A stretch of DNA of 64,000 nt from Nannocystis sp. (GCF_016714285.1 NZ_JADJNN010000014.1:62001-126000), one strand, 5' to 3'. Positions 1-8,993 are shown, counted from the stretch's first letter. Translations and numbers: made by a program. Notes: a model not told the origin generated them from the letters alone.

Positions 1-888
1 CTCGGCCCAGAGGTCGAGTTGTTCGAGGTCCTGGCAGGACTCGACGCGAGCCGCGAGCGCGGGGGAGACGGTGAAGCCCTTGACCCGCAGCAGCTTGAGG
101 AGCATCTGCGCCTGGCCCTCGGCCTTGCCCTCGGCCTTGCCCTCGGCCTTGCCCTCGGCCTTGCCCTCGGCCTTGCCCTCGGCCTTGCCCTCGGCCTTGC
201 CGATGGAGATGTACTTGCGGGCAAACTCGCTCTGGTACTCGTAGGTGGCCTTGTTCATGAGCTGCTCCAGGGCGGCGCGTGCGACCTCGCCGAGCACGGC
301 GTGGATGAAGTCAGGGTAAAACAGCTCCTTGTCCCTGTCGAGGCCGCGCACGGCGGTGAGGGCGGCGAGGGCGATGAACTCGGCGCCCGGTTCGCGGCCG
401 TGGGCGGCGACGGACAGCACGGCGAGCTCGGGGGCGCGGCAGGCCTCCTCGAGATCGATGATGACGGGGATCTGGGCCGGACCGAGCACGAGCGGGTGGA
501 TCGTGCCGCGCTGACGGCCGAGGTCGATAGGCTCGGCGCACCAGGCCGCCACCCGTGGATCGAGGGCGACGACCACCAGGGTGACCGGGCAGCCCAGGCG
601 CGCGCGCAGGCCGGCGACATACAGCGGCCAGCTCCGGCGCTTGCGGAGATCGACGTCGTTCTGCGCCTCGAGCACGAAGGCCTCAGTAGGCGCGTCATCG
701 GGGCCGAGGGTGATGACCGCGTCAGCGCGATACTCGGCGAGGTTGAGGTCGACCAGCTCGGCCGCAGTGATGCGCGGGTGAGCCATCGCCGGCAACTCGA
801 GCCCGAGCTCGCGCTGCAACAGGCCGACGATGACCTCGGGGGCGGCACGCACGAGGTGGACCAGCGCTTCATGCGAGAGCTTGGGCAT
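1..888 (-). CDS. Rpn-like PD-(D/E)XK family protein (3' end outside window)
   Basis: The protein starts MPKLSHEALVHLVRAAPEV and runs off the left edge, so at least 296 residues are present. Around residues 50-75 it reads YRADAVITLG, then FVLEAQNDVDLRKRRSWPLY. This fits the D...E-x-Q layout of Rpn/PD-(D/E)XK putative transposase-nucleases, with the typical following segment of a positive charge, W..Y and a hydrophobic VTLVVVALDP strand. Rpn proteins are recA-independent recombination-promoting endonucleases or transposase relatives that are common as multicopy families in myxobacteria. A run of about eight KAEG units precedes the C-terminal LLKLLRVKGF region. The start ATG at 886-888 is the first in frame. 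The family call is by motif only. Confidence 0.7.
   Translation of the reverse strand, partial: MPKLSHEALVHLVRAAPEVIVGLLQRELGLELPAMAHPRITAAELVDLNLAEYRADAVITLGPDDAPTEAFVLEAQNDVDLRKRRSWPLYVAGLRARLGCPVTLVVVALDPRVAAWCAEPIDLGRQRGTIHPLVLGPAQIPVIIDLEEACRAPELAVLSVAAHGREPGAEFIALAALTAVRGLDRDKELFYPDFIHAVLGEVARAALEQLMNKATYEYQSEFARKYISIGKAEGKAEGKAEGKAEGKAEGKAEGKAEGQAQMLLKLLRVKGFTVSPALAARVESCQDLEQLDLWAE
115..201. repeat. 12-bp tandem repeat encoding KAEG units
   Basis: A 12-base unit (GGCCTTGCCCTC on the plus strand) is repeated six full times plus partial copies. Being a multiple of three, it keeps the reading frame of the minus-strand Rpn-like gene and encodes a charged, probably helical KAEG repeat. 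Copy number is likely variable. Confidence 0.95.
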
Positions 889-1015
889 GCCAGGGCCGGC
901 CAGTGTAGTGGGCGCCGATCGCCGCGCAAGCCGACGCCTGGCGATGGCCGCTTGCGTGTACCAGTCCGCGAAAAGGCCAGCTACCGCGAAAGGCTGCGCC
1001 CGCCGTGAGTGTGGC

Positions 1016-1627
1016 TCACGGCGGTGGGCTGTCCCCGGGGACAGGTGTGAAGAGTGCGGTGACCGCCTTGCGCTCGGCGGGGTCGACCGCGCCGGCGCGC
1101 TCGAGGGCGCCGAGGGTGACGAGGGCGAGCAGGAGGGCCATGGGGTCGGGGGCGGTGGCCGCGTCGGCGCGGTGCAGGTCGGCGAGGCCGGCGGAGCAGG
1201 TGTCGAGGAGGAAGCGCGTGCGGTCGGCGGGGGCGATGGTGGCGAGGCTGTTCATGGTGGCCTCGAAGGGGGTGGTGCAGCGCTGCGTCCAGCCGGCGCG
1301 GGCGTCGGGGCTGTCGAGGCCCTGGGCGATGAGCTGACTGCGCGATACCGGGTCGGCGGCGGCGAGGGCGTCGAGGGCGTCGACGAGGGGGTCGCCGAGG
1401 CGGCCGCGCTCGAGCTCGGCGAGGCCGCGGGCGGCGATCGTGCTGCGGTACTCGGGGGCGACGGTGTCGAGGGCCTGGCTCAGCTCGCCGGCGGCGTGGG
1501 CGTCGAGCGGGCGAATGCTCGGGGCGGCGGGCGGCGTGGCCTTGGCGGGCGCGGACGGGGTGTCGACCGCCGAGGGCGGCGCGGTGCAGGCGGCGAGGCA
1601 GAGCAGTGAGACCAGGACGCGGCGCAC
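1016..1627 (-). CDS. Putative lipoprotein, function unknown
   Basis: I start this at a GTG (1625-1627) giving VRRVLVSLLCLAACTAPPSA, a type II signal with lipobox LAAC; the upstream in-frame extension has no signal and is unlikely to be translated. The mature protein (about 187 residues) has a Pro/Ala-rich linker followed by a mostly helical domain with three cysteines (QRCTTP, LDTCSAG and the lipid Cys). I do not recognise the family. It would be anchored to the inner face of the outer membrane or to the inner membrane. The 3' end contains a perfect 16-bp palindrome of the dispersed hairpin family. Confidence 0.7.
   Translation of the reverse strand: MRRVLVSLLCLAACTAPPSAVDTPSAPAKATPPAAPSIRPLDAHAAGELSQALDTVAPEYRSTIAARGLAELERGRLGDPLVDALDALAAADPVSRSQLIAQGLDSPDARAGWTQRCTTPFEATMNSLATIAPADRTRFLLDTCSAGLADLHRADAATAPDPMALLLALVTLGALERAGAVDPAERKAVTALFTPVPGDSPPP
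1029..1044. repeat. Dispersed hairpin family, copy at 3' end of lipoprotein gene
   Basis: CTGTCCCCGGGGACAG is a perfect 16-bp palindrome followed by GTG, just inside the stop of the lipoprotein gene. It encodes part of the PVPGDSPPP tail. Its arms match the GTCC/GGAC core seen at many other places in the window. Confidence 0.6.
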
Positions 1628-1664
1628 GCCGGCGAGGGTATCACGGCACGGCGGGCTGGCTCCC

Positions 1665-1718
1665 GGGACAGGTGGTCGCGCGATCGTGCGCGGGGACAGC
1701 ATGACCGTCGGGACATGC
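1665..1718. repeat. Cluster of half-sites of the dispersed hairpin family
   Basis: Three direct half-sites lie within about 55 bases upstream of the lipoprotein gene: GGGACAGGT (1665), GGGGACAGC (1692) and GGGACATGC (1710). They share the GGACAGGT/GGACATG arm of the hairpin family. Confidence 0.45.
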
Positions 1719-1767
1719 TGGCTGTGGCGATATGCTATGTTCATGGCTTTTTAGACATGTACGTGGA

Positions 1768-2808
1768 TTATGGAACGTCGCGCTGGCGGCCGCGCTCAGC
1801 GTGGTGCAGGTCGGTGTATTGGCGCAGCGGGGACAGCCAGGTGATGGCGGCGAGGAGGGCGAGGGCGAGGGCGGCGAGGGTGAGGACGCGGCGGGCGCGG
1901 GTCGGGACGGCGGGGGCGGGGTCCGGGGGCGGGCCGCCGCGGCGCAGGCGGGCGAGCAGGGCGGGCCAGGGGAGGGTGAAGAGGGGCACCAGCAGCTTGG
2001 CCTGCAGGTAGCCGATGCCGGTGAGCAGGGTGACCTGGACGTGGAAGCCGAGCAGCAGCAGGCCCCACGCGGCGCGCAGGCGCGGACCCACGAGCATGAG
2101 CGGGGCGCCGAGCTGGACGACGAGGGTGAGCGTGGCGAGGACCTGGCTGAGCAGCGGGCGGGCGGCGATGAAATGCGCGTAGCTGCCGGCGAGAGAGGTG
2201 TCGGCGACGCGGTGATGCGACAGGACGATCGCCCGCAGGGTCTGCTGGTCGGCCCAGCTGACGCCGCTGTGCAGGAGCTTGCTGAGGCCGGCGCTGACGT
2301 AGATCGCAGCGAGCACGCCGAGCGCGGCGGCCTCGGCGTGGCGCTCGTCGCGGGCGAGCGATCGGGGTTCGCCGCGGTGGAGGGCGCGGGCGAGGGCGGT
2401 GCCGGCGAGCCAGGCGAGCAGGAGGGCGCCCGAGAAGAAGTAGGGGCGGCTCGGGCCGTGGATGAGGGCGGCGTGGGACTCGTTGAGCAGGCACAGGCTC
2501 GCGAGGGCGAGGGCGCCGCTGCGCAGGGGATGCCACGCGCGGGCGAAGGCGAGGAGGGCGAGCAGGCCGGGGATAGCGACCGCGGCGACGAGGAATGAGT
2601 GGCCGCCGGGGGCGAGCAGCCACGCCGGGGCGAGCGGGTGGGAGCGCGGGCCGGCGCCGGTGCTGGCGACCTGCAGGGCGACGGCGAGGAGGTCGACGGC
2701 GGCGACGAGCGCGAGGCCGAGGCGGAGGTGGCGACGCGACGCGGCCGGGGCGTCGCGGGCGGCCGCATGCTCGGGCGTATCGTCGGGTCGACGCGGGGTG
2801 TGCGTCAT
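1768..2808 (-). CDS. Polytopic membrane protein, HTTM/DoxX-like
   Basis: A 346-residue protein with about 8 hydrophobic segments after a charged N-terminus, ending in a soluble charged tail. The central block ASAGLSKLLHSGVSW followed by a basic, His-containing stretch resembles the HTTM (horizontally transferred transmembrane, vitamin-K gamma-carboxylase-like) group, but I cannot assign a reaction. The ATG at 2806-2808 overlaps the TGA of the upstream gene (ATGA), so the two are translationally coupled. The partner is a single-span exported protein, and the pair may form a membrane complex. DoxX-like family membership is the alternative. Confidence 0.7.
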   Translation of the reverse strand: MTHTPRRPDDTPEHAAARDAPAASRRHLRLGLALVAAVDLLAVALQVASTGAGPRSHPLAPAWLLAPGGHSFLVAAVAIPGLLALLAFARAWHPLRSGALALASLCLLNESHAALIHGPSRPYFFSGALLLAWLAGTALARALHRGEPRSLARDERHAEAAALGVLAAIYVSAGLSKLLHSGVSWADQQTLRAIVLSHHRVADTSLAGSYAHFIAARPLLSQVLATLTLVVQLGAPLMLVGPRLRAAWGLLLLGFHVQVTLLTGIGYLQAKLLVPLFTLPWPALLARLRRGGPPPDPAPAVPTRARRVLTLAALALALLAAITWLSPLRQYTDLHHAERGRQRDVP

Positions 2809-3236
2809 GGTTGCACCGCGCGGCAGGTTTGCAGGGAACAGTCCTCGATCGACGGATCGCCGGGTTGTTCGTGGAGGCGGAACACCCTGCGGATCACGGT
2901 CACGGGCGCGGCGTCGGGGAGCGTGGTCTGGCGGGCGGCGAGCAGGGCGGCGGCCTCGCGATCGAGGTAAGGGATGTAATAAAACGGCCACTGCGCAGGG
3001 CATGCGTCGGGACGGATGTCCGGCGGTTTGGGGCAGTCCCAGGCGGTGTATTCGTCGAGCTCGTGGACGCGGCCCTGGTCGTCGCGGGCGACGATGCGGC
3101 TCGCCGAGTGCACGCGCTCGGTGGAGTACATGTTGAAGCTGGAGAAGGGGTAGAGATTGCCGGCGGCGCGGGCGAGCGCGAGGTAGGCGAGGAGGGCCAG
3201 GACGGAGCCTGCGCGCGCGAGGTCGGGTCGTCGCAT
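2805..3236 (-). CDS. Small membrane-anchored protein, partner of the HTTM-like protein
   Basis: A 143-residue protein with one N-terminal hydrophobic segment (LARAGSVLALLAYLALARAA), then a soluble domain containing NLYPFSSFNMYS, WDCPKPPD, DACPAQWPFYY and EDCSLQTCRAV. Four cysteines lie outside the membrane segment and could form disulfides in the periplasm. The phrase YPFSSFNMYS is typical of small proteins encoded beside HTTM/DoxX-like membrane proteins, where membrane topology and pairing are conserved. I do not know the function. Its stop overlaps the start of the downstream membrane protein by four bases. It is divergent from the histidine kinase starting at 3309. Confidence 0.75.
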   Translation of the reverse strand: MRRPDLARAGSVLALLAYLALARAAGNLYPFSSFNMYSTERVHSASRIVARDDQGRVHELDEYTAWDCPKPPDIRPDACPAQWPFYYIPYLDREAAALLAARQTTLPDAAPVTVIRRVFRLHEQPGDPSIEDCSLQTCRAVQP

Positions 3237-3308
3237 GGCGGTCGCGCGGCGACGATACCCGCGGCCGCACCCGGGACGCCAGCGCGGGACGGGCCTATAC
3301 TCCGCGCC

Positions 3309-4535
3309 GTGGGGGTGGCGTCGAGACAGGAGAACCGCAGCCTGCCGCGATTGTTCTGGCTGGCGCTGGCGTTGATCCTCGGCTTCGCGGTGTGGTGCGT
3401 GTGGCTGGTGCGGGCGGTCGAGCAGGAGCGGGCGCAGGTGGCGGAGCGGGTCGGCTGGCTCGGCGAGGCGCAGGCGCTGCAACAGAGCCTCGGGCGCGGC
3501 GGGTCGATCGAGGCCGAGCTGCGGCGGCTCGCGGAGGCGACGGCGGCCAGCGGCGGAGCGTCTCAGACCGCCCTGCAGGCCGCGCTGGCGAGCGACGACG
3601 CGGCTGCGCGGCGCGAGGCGATCGACGGCTTCGTGCGGGCGGTCCGCGGCGAGACGGCCGAGCTGTCGCAGCGGCTGGGGCAGCGGTGGAGCGCGCTGTA
3701 TGTGCTGACTCTGGCGGCGCTGCTGTCGGCCGCGACGGCGCTGGCGCTGCTGGTGGTGGCGACGTGGCGGCAGCGGCGGGCGGAGGCGCTGCAGCGATCG
3801 CTGGCCGAGGCGCTGGCGGCGGTCGAGACGGCGCGGGCGGAGGCCGACGCGGCCAACGCCAACAAGACGGCCTACGTGACGCACATGAGCCACGAGCTGC
3901 GCACGCCGCTGAACGCGATCCTCGGCTATACGGCGCTGCTGCGCGAGGTGCCGGCGGTGGCGGCCGATCCCGAGGCGGCGGCGGACCTGCAGCGGGTGGC
4001 GCTGGCGGGCGAGCACGTGCTGGCGCTGATCAACGAGGTGCTCGACATCTCGCGGATCGAGGCGGGGCACCTCGAGCTGCGCGCGGCGTCCTTCGAGCTC
4101 GGCGCGTTGCTCGAGTCGGTGGTCGAGCTGCTGCGCGGGCAGGCGTCCGCGGGGGTGGTGCTGCGGTTCGAGCTGGCGCCGGATCTGGCGACCCGGCGCG
4201 TCGGCGACGCGCCGCGGATCCGCCAGGTGATCGTGAACCTGGTGGCCAACGCGCTGCGCTACACGCAGGCGGGATCGGTGGTGCTGCGCACGAGCGGGTC
4301 GGTCGGGCAGGTGAAGGTCGAGGTCGAGGACACCGGCGTGGGGATCTCGAGGGTGGGGCTGACGCAGCTGTTTCGGCCCTTCGCGCAGGTCGACGGCGGC
4401 GATCGGCGCGGCAGCGGGGTGGGGCTGGCGCTGTGCAAGCGGCTGGTCGAGGCGATGGGCGGGCAGATCGGGGTCGAGAGCGAGGTCGGCAAGGGCTCGC
4501 TATTCTGGGTCGCGCTGCCGCTGCCGGTGGGGTGA
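3309..4535 (+). CDS. Membrane-bound sensor histidine kinase
   Basis: A 408-residue kinase. A first membrane span (residues about 16-36, LFWLALALILGFAVWCVWLV) is followed by a short periplasmic helical region of roughly 100 residues, a second span (LYVLTLAALLSAATALALLV), a coiled coil, and then HisKA with the phospho-acceptor His in SHELRTPLNAILGY. The HATPase domain shows the N box (VIVNLVANALRY), G1 box (DTGVGIS) and G2 box (GSGVGLAL). There is no fused receiver, and no response-regulator gene is adjacent. The start is GTG 3309 or GTG 3315; nothing decides between them. It is convergent with the sigma-54 activator gene 33 bases downstream. Confidence 0.9.
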   Translation: MGVASRQENRSLPRLFWLALALILGFAVWCVWLVRAVEQERAQVAERVGWLGEAQALQQSLGRGGSIEAELRRLAEATAASGGASQTALQAALASDDAAARREAIDGFVRAVRGETAELSQRLGQRWSALYVLTLAALLSAATALALLVVATWRQRRAEALQRSLAEALAAVETARAEADAANANKTAYVTHMSHELRTPLNAILGYTALLREVPAVAADPEAAADLQRVALAGEHVLALINEVLDISRIEAGHLELRAASFELGALLESVVELLRGQASAGVVLRFELAPDLATRRVGDAPRIRQVIVNLVANALRYTQAGSVVLRTSGSVGQVKVEVEDTGVGISRVGLTQLFRPFAQVDGGDRRGSGVGLALCKRLVEAMGGQIGVESEVGKGSLFWVALPLPVG

Positions 4536-4568
4536 AGCGGGCCGCTGGAAGGTGGCGCCGTCACGGCA

Positions 4569-6104
4569 TCAGGCTCGCCCGATCCCCAGCTTCTTCATCT
4601 TGCTCTGCAGCGTCGACGGCTTGACGGCCAGCAGCTCCGCGGCGCCGCCGGGGCCGTAGATGCGGCCGTGGGTGCGCTGCAAGGCGCGCCGGATGTGCTG
4701 GGCCTGGGCCTGATCGAGGGTGAGCTGCGGGCCCTCGGCGCTCGCGGGCTCGCTGACCTGTCCCGCAGGACTGGCGGTGCGGACCGCGAATTCGAAGCTC
4801 TCGGGGCCGAGCACGCGGCCGGGTGTGACGATCGTCGCCCGCTCGAGCGCGTTGGCCAGCTCGCGCAGGTTGCCGGGCCAGGCGTGCTGGCGCAGGCGGG
4901 CGAGGCCGGCGTCGCTGACCCGCATGCCGGCGCGACCGGTGCGCTGGCTCTGCTCGGCGAGCATGGCGGCGCACAGCTGCGGGAGGTCGACGAGGCGCTC
5001 GCGCAATGGTGGTAGTCGCAATGGGAATACATGCAGGCGATAATAGAGGTCCTCGCGGAATCGCCGCTCCGCGATCGCCTGCTCGAGGTCGACGTGGGTG
5101 GCGGCGAGGATGCGGACATTGACCTTGACGCTGCGGTCGCTGCCGACCGGATCGAGGGTGCCTTCTTGCAGGACGCGCAGGAGCTTGGCTTGTACGTCGA
5201 CCGACAGCTCGCCGATCTCGTCGAGCAGGAGGGTGCCGCCGTGGGCCATCTGGAACCGGCCGGGGCGGGCCTGGGTGGCGCCGGTGAAGGCGCCCTTGCT
5301 GTGGCCGAACAGCTCGCTCTCGAGCAGGCTCGGCGGGATCGCGGCGCAGTTGAGGGCGACGAAGGGGCGGTCGGCGCGGGGGCTCCAGCGGTGGATCGCG
5401 CGGGCCAGGCGCTCCTTGCCGGTGCCGGTCTCGCCGAGGATCAGCACGGGTGTGTCGGTGACGGCGACCTGGCGCGCGCGGGCGGCGAGGGCCTGGATCG
5501 CGGGGCTGTGCGAGCGCTCGAGCACGCCGTGGACCTCGACCTCGGCGTCGAGGACGCGGGCGTGCTGCTGCTCCTGCTGACGCAGCTGCTCGAGGGTGAG
5601 GCGCTGCTCGGCGTTCTCGAGGGCGAGGCCGAGGATCTGGCCGTAGGTCTCGACCAGCTCGACGACGGGCTGCGAGTAGGTCTCGCAGGTGGTGCGGTCG
5701 AGGGTCATGACGCCGAGCGATCGGCCGGCGGCGTGCAGCGGGACGACCATGCAGGCGTGGCCGGGCGGGAGGTCGAGGACGCCGTCGAAGGGGTCGCCGT
5801 CGCCGTGGCGGTGGTCGTCCTCGGTGAAGGCGCGGGCGCGGCGGGTCTCGAGGGCCTCGCGCAGGCTCGGGAAGTCGGCGAGCTCGAGGCTGTGCTCGCG
5901 GACCTTGCCGGCGAGGCGGCCACGCGCGGCGCGGACGACCAGGGCCTGGTCGTGGAGGGTGAAGATCGTGGCGAGGTCGTAGGGGGCGAGGCGGGCGACC
6001 CAGTCGAGGCCGCGGCGCAGGAGGTCATCGAGGGCGGCGTCGCCAGCGAGGTCGACGAGGGAGCGCAGGTCGGCGGCACTGGGGGGGAGATCCGCGGGGC
6101 TCAT
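4569..6104 (-). CDS. Sigma-54-dependent activator, NorR-like (GAF-AAA+-HTH)
   Basis: A 511-residue bacterial enhancer-binding protein. An N-terminal GAF-type sensor (about 10-185) leads through a coiled coil to an AAA+ domain with Walker A (GETGTGKE), the sigma-54 contact loop GAFTGA, Walker B (LLLDEIGEL) and the R-finger region ([14 protein letters not shown]). A C-terminal Fis-type helix-turn-helix ends in [21 protein letters not shown]. The architecture and this HTH are those of NorR, which senses nitric oxide, but the ligand here is unknown. It is divergent from a peroxiredoxin gene, with three direct repeats and a sigma-54-like promoter between, so that gene is the probable target. The start is ATG 6102-6104; an upstream ATG at 6131 would add nine residues. 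Confidence 0.92.
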   Translation of the reverse strand: MSPADLPPSAADLRSLVDLAGDAALDDLLRRGLDWVARLAPYDLATIFTLHDQALVVRAARGRLAGKVREHSLELADFPSLREALETRRARAFTEDDHRHGDGDPFDGVLDLPPGHACMVVPLHAAGRSLGVMTLDRTTCETYSQPVVELVETYGQILGLALENAEQRLTLEQLRQQEQQHARVLDAEVEVHGVLERSHSPAIQALAARARQVAVTDTPVLILGETGTGKERLARAIHRWSPRADRPFVALNCAAIPPSLLESELFGHSKGAFTGATQARPGRFQMAHGGTLLLDEIGELSVDVQAKLLRVLQEGTLDPVGSDRSVKVNVRILAATHVDLEQAIAERRFREDLYYRLHVFPLRLPPLRERLVDLPQLCAAMLAEQSQRTGRAGMRVSDAGLARLRQHAWPGNLRELANALERATIVTPGRVLGPESFEFAVRTASPAGQVSEPASAEGPQLTLDQAQAQHIRRALQRTHGRIYGPGGAAELLAVKPSTLQSKMKKLGIGRA

Positions 6105-6130
6105 GCGGGGCCAGGATGGGCTGGATGGCA

Positions 6131-6188
6131 CCGAAATGCCAGTGTACGGATAGCGAAATATCGGTGTACAGCGAAATGTCGGTGTCTT
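6131..6188. promoter_or_regulatory. Three direct repeats, probable activator binding sites
   Basis: Three tandem copies of a GCGAAATRTCGGTGTA-like sequence begin at 6131 (CCGAAATGCCAGTGTACGG), 6153 (GCGAAATATCGGTGTACA) and 6171 (GCGAAATGTCGGTGTCTT). They sit in the divergent intergenic region just upstream of the sigma-54-like promoter, which is where an enhancer-binding protein such as the 4569-6104 product would bind. Confidence 0.65.
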
Positions 6189-6192
6189 GGGC

Positions 6193-6207
6193 TGGCCAAA
6201 ATATTGA
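6193..6207 (+). promoter_or_regulatory. Sigma-54-like -24/-12 promoter of the peroxiredoxin gene
   Basis: TGGCCAAAATATTGA matches TGGC...TTG with the correct 10-12 element spacing. The -12 GC is GA here, so it is a near-consensus site. It lies 48 bases before the peroxiredoxin ATG and just downstream of the three direct repeats. Confidence 0.5.
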
Positions 6208-6254
6208 GATCATTGAACCTGGTCGCTGGCGCCGGGATTGCTGTGTGGCCGGCC

Positions 6255-6788
6255 ATGCTGACCGTTGGCGACACATTCCCCGCTTTCAAGCTCCAGGCCG
6301 TCGTGAGCCGCGACGTGGGCCAGGAGTTCACCGAGATCTCGGAGGGCTCGTACCCCGGCAAGTGGCTGGTGCTGTTCTTCTGGCCGATGGACTTCACCTT
6401 CGTGTGCCCCACCGAGATCGCGGCGTTCGGCAGGCAGGCCGGCGAGTTCGCGGACCGCGGCGCGCAGCTGCTCGGGGCCAGCACGGACACCCACTTCGTG
6501 CACCTCGCGTGGCGCAACCACCACCCCGACCTGCGCGAGCTGGCGATCCCGATGCTGGCCGACACGAAGCGCGAGCTGTCGACGGCGCTGGGGATCTTGC
6601 ACCGGACCGACGGGGTGCCGCTGCGGGCGACCTTCATCGTCGACCCACAGGGCGTGATCCGCTGGGTCAGCGTCCATGACCTGCAGGTCGGTCGCAACGT
6701 GGCCGAGGTGCTGCGGACCCTCGACGCGCTGCAGACCGACGAGCTGTGCCCCTGCGACTGGCAGAAGGGCGAGGCGACCCTGGGATAA
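6255..6788 (+). CDS. ahpC: Peroxiredoxin, AhpC/Prx1 type
   Basis: A 177-residue cytosolic thiol peroxidase that reduces hydrogen peroxide and organic hydroperoxides. The peroxidatic cysteine is Cys51 in [10 protein letters not shown], with the catalytic Thr two residues earlier than the usual PxxxTxxC spacing and the conserved Trp/Arg environment downstream (RATFIVDP). A C-terminal CPCDW motif, followed by QKGEATLG, supplies the resolving cysteine, as in the AhpD-linked AhpC group. No ahpD or ahpF gene is adjacent. The ATG at 6255 follows the intergenic regulatory region shared with the sigma-54 activator, suggesting inducible expression under peroxide or nitrosative stress (inference). Confidence 0.93.
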   Translation: MLTVGDTFPAFKLQAVVSRDVGQEFTEISEGSYPGKWLVLFFWPMDFTFVCPTEIAAFGRQAGEFADRGAQLLGASTDTHFVHLAWRNHHPDLRELAIPMLADTKRELSTALGILHRTDGVPLRATFIVDPQGVIRWVSVHDLQVGRNVAEVLRTLDALQTDELCPCDWQKGEATLG

Positions 6789-7027
6789 CGGCGTTTTCTG
6801 GCGGAGCAAGCACACGGGTGGGCGCGCGGTCGCGCGAACGCAGGCGGGAGAGGGTGTGTGGGGTCGCCGCGAGGCTCCACGGGGTCGGAGGAGGCCCCGT
6901 TGGGGGCTACGTGGTCCGAGCCTGGGATGCTGACGAGTGGCTACAGGTGGTGTAGCTTGCGTAGCCTACCCCACGGCAAGAACAGCCGTTTTCGCCGCGG
7001 GCCAGGACCGCGCGGATTCCACCCCTC

Positions 7028-8005
7028 GTGTCGACTCAGGACCAAAACGCAGGCACCCGCAACACGATGACGACCGGCATCACGCCCGCGTCGCAGTCGC
7101 AGTACGAGGGCTATCAGGGGACCGAGCTGCCGCCGGGGACGGTGGTGTCGTGCGGGTCGCAGTTCGAGATCGTGCAGCGGCTGGGCGAGGGCGGGATGAG
7201 CAAGGTCTACAAGGCCTTCGACCGCCTGATGAACCGCTACGTGGCGCTGAAGGTGATGAAGAACGACGTGCCCGACTGGGCCCACCGGCACTTTCGCCGC
7301 GAGGCCCGGATGTGCGCGAGCTTCATGCACAACAACCTCGTGCACGTGATGCAGGTCGGGACCACGGAGGAGTTCGACCTGCTGTGGTTCGCGATGGAGT
7401 ACCTGCGCGGCAAGGACGTGGGTTGGTTCGTCGACAGCGGGACCTCGATGTCGATCCCGGTGATCTGCGAGATCTTCTCGCAGGTGCTCGACGCGCTGCG
7501 CTACGTGCATCTGCGGCGCATCGTCCATTGTGACATCAAGCCGTCCAACATCTTCGTCACCCGCGACTCCCACGACCCGCTGCTGCGGGTGGTCAAGCTG
7601 CTCGACTTCGGGGTCGCCCGCGACCTCAGCGATCTGTCGTCGCACTCGACCGGGCACGTGATGGGCGACCCGCGCTACATCGCGCCGGAGCAGACGATCC
7701 CCGGCAACTACATCGATCACCGGGCCGATATCTACGCGCTCGGCATGACCTTCTTCGAGCTCGTCACCGGCGGTCGCCACCCCTTCGAGGACCTGTTCGA
7801 GGGCCACCCGCGCAAGCTGCTGGTCGCCCACCGCGAGCGCGACCCGCTGCCGGTCAGCCACTTCCTGTCCGACTCGGTGCCGGCCGCCAAGGCGCGGGCG
7901 ATCGACGCCTTCTTCGAGAAGAGCTGCGGCAAGCAGGCGCACCAGCGCTTCGCCGACGCGGCGCAGATGAAGGAAGCGCTCGGCGAGCTGGCCAAGTTCG
8001 GGTGA
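7028..8005 (+). CDS. Cytosolic Ser/Thr protein kinase (Hanks type)
   Basis: A 325-residue protein that is essentially one kinase domain. It has the glycine loop LGEGGMSKVY, ATP lysine in VALKVMK, catalytic loop HCDIKPSNIF (HRD varied to HCD), DFG (LLDFGVARD) and the APE motif (YIAPEQ). The catalytic Asp, Lys and Asn are all present, so it should be active. It has no membrane span or sensor domain. The start is GTG 7028, or ATG 7067, which would drop 13 residues. It lies 7 bases before the Sua5 gene, probably in one transcript. Confidence 0.9.
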   Translation: MSTQDQNAGTRNTMTTGITPASQSQYEGYQGTELPPGTVVSCGSQFEIVQRLGEGGMSKVYKAFDRLMNRYVALKVMKNDVPDWAHRHFRREARMCASFMHNNLVHVMQVGTTEEFDLLWFAMEYLRGKDVGWFVDSGTSMSIPVICEIFSQVLDALRYVHLRRIVHCDIKPSNIFVTRDSHDPLLRVVKLLDFGVARDLSDLSSHSTGHVMGDPRYIAPEQTIPGNYIDHRADIYALGMTFFELVTGGRHPFEDLFEGHPRKLLVAHRERDPLPVSHFLSDSVPAAKARAIDAFFEKSCGKQAHQRFADAAQMKEALGELAKFG

Positions 8006-8012
8006 GGCCGCG

Positions 8013-8993
8013 ATGATCACGACGCTGCTGGCCGGGGACGACCCGGCGGCGATCGCCCGCGCGGCGGACATCTTGCGGGCGGGCGGGCTGGTGGCCTTCC
8101 CGACCGAGACGGTCTACGGGCTCGGCGCCGACGCGCTGTCAGCGACGGCGGTGGCGGGGATCTTCGCGGCGAAGGATCGACCGGCGGACAACCCGTTGAT
8201 CGTGCACGTGGCGGATGTGGCGGCGGCGCGTCGACTGACGCGCAGCTTCCCGGCGCTTGCAGAGCGCGCGGCGGCGGCGATGTGGCCGGGACCGCTGACG
8301 CTGGTGCTGCCGCGCGGCGAGGCAGTGCCCGATGTGATCACGGCGGGGCAGGACACGGTGGCGCTCCGGGTGCCTGCGCATCCGGTGGCGCTGGCGCTGC
8401 TGCGGGCCTGCGGCCGCCCGCTGGCCGCGCCGTCGGCCAATCGTTCGGGGCGGCCGAGCCCGACCCGGGCGGAGCACGTGCTCGCAGATCTGGACGGGCG
8501 CGTGGCGCTGATCCTCGACGGCGGGCCGACGCTGCACGGGCTCGAGTCGAGCGTGCTCGACCTGACGGGGCCGCGGCCGCTGCTGCTGCGCCGCGGGGCG
8601 GCGACGCTCGAGCAGCTGCGGGAATTGTTGGGGCCGGTGGACGCGCTGGACGAGTCCGATGCCGCGGCGCTGCGGCGCTCGCCGGGGCTGCGCCACCGTC
8701 ACTATGCGCCGCGGGCGAGGGTCCTGCTGGTGGCCGAGGGCGCGGGCGAGGCGGCGGTGGAGCGGGCGCTGGCGGCGGGCGAGCGGGTCGCGCTGGTGTG
8801 TCGGCGCGAGGTTGAGACGCAAGCGCTGCTGCTGCGCCTGCCGGGCGACCTGGCGGCGTTCGGGCGCGAGCTGTTCGCGGGGCTGCGAGCGCTCGATGCG
8901 GCGGGGATCGAGCGCATCGTGGTCGAGGCGGTGCCCGAGCAGGGAATCGGGGCGGCGATCATGGATCGGCTGCGGCGGGCCGCGGCGGGGTAG
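8013..8993 (+). CDS. sua5: L-threonylcarbamoyladenylate synthase, Sua5/YwlC type
   Basis: This enzyme makes threonylcarbamoyl-AMP from Thr, bicarbonate and ATP, the first step of the t6A37 tRNA modification. The YrdC domain occupies residues 1-200 (GLVAFPTETVYGLGADA, DRPADNPLIVHV, LAAPSANRSGRPSPT) and is followed by the Sua5 C-terminal domain (about 225-326) after the RSPGLRHRHYAPRARV linker. The 326-residue length is normal for Sua5 rather than the short TsaC. It begins 7 bases after the kinase stop and so is probably co-transcribed with it. Confidence 0.93.
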   Translation: MITTLLAGDDPAAIARAADILRAGGLVAFPTETVYGLGADALSATAVAGIFAAKDRPADNPLIVHVADVAAARRLTRSFPALAERAAAAMWPGPLTLVLPRGEAVPDVITAGQDTVALRVPAHPVALALLRACGRPLAAPSANRSGRPSPTRAEHVLADLDGRVALILDGGPTLHGLESSVLDLTGPRPLLLRRGAATLEQLRELLGPVDALDESDAAALRRSPGLRHRHYAPRARVLLVAEGAGEAAVERALAAGERVALVCRREVETQALLLRLPGDLAAFGRELFAGLRALDAAGIERIVVEAVPEQGIGAAIMDRLRRAAAG

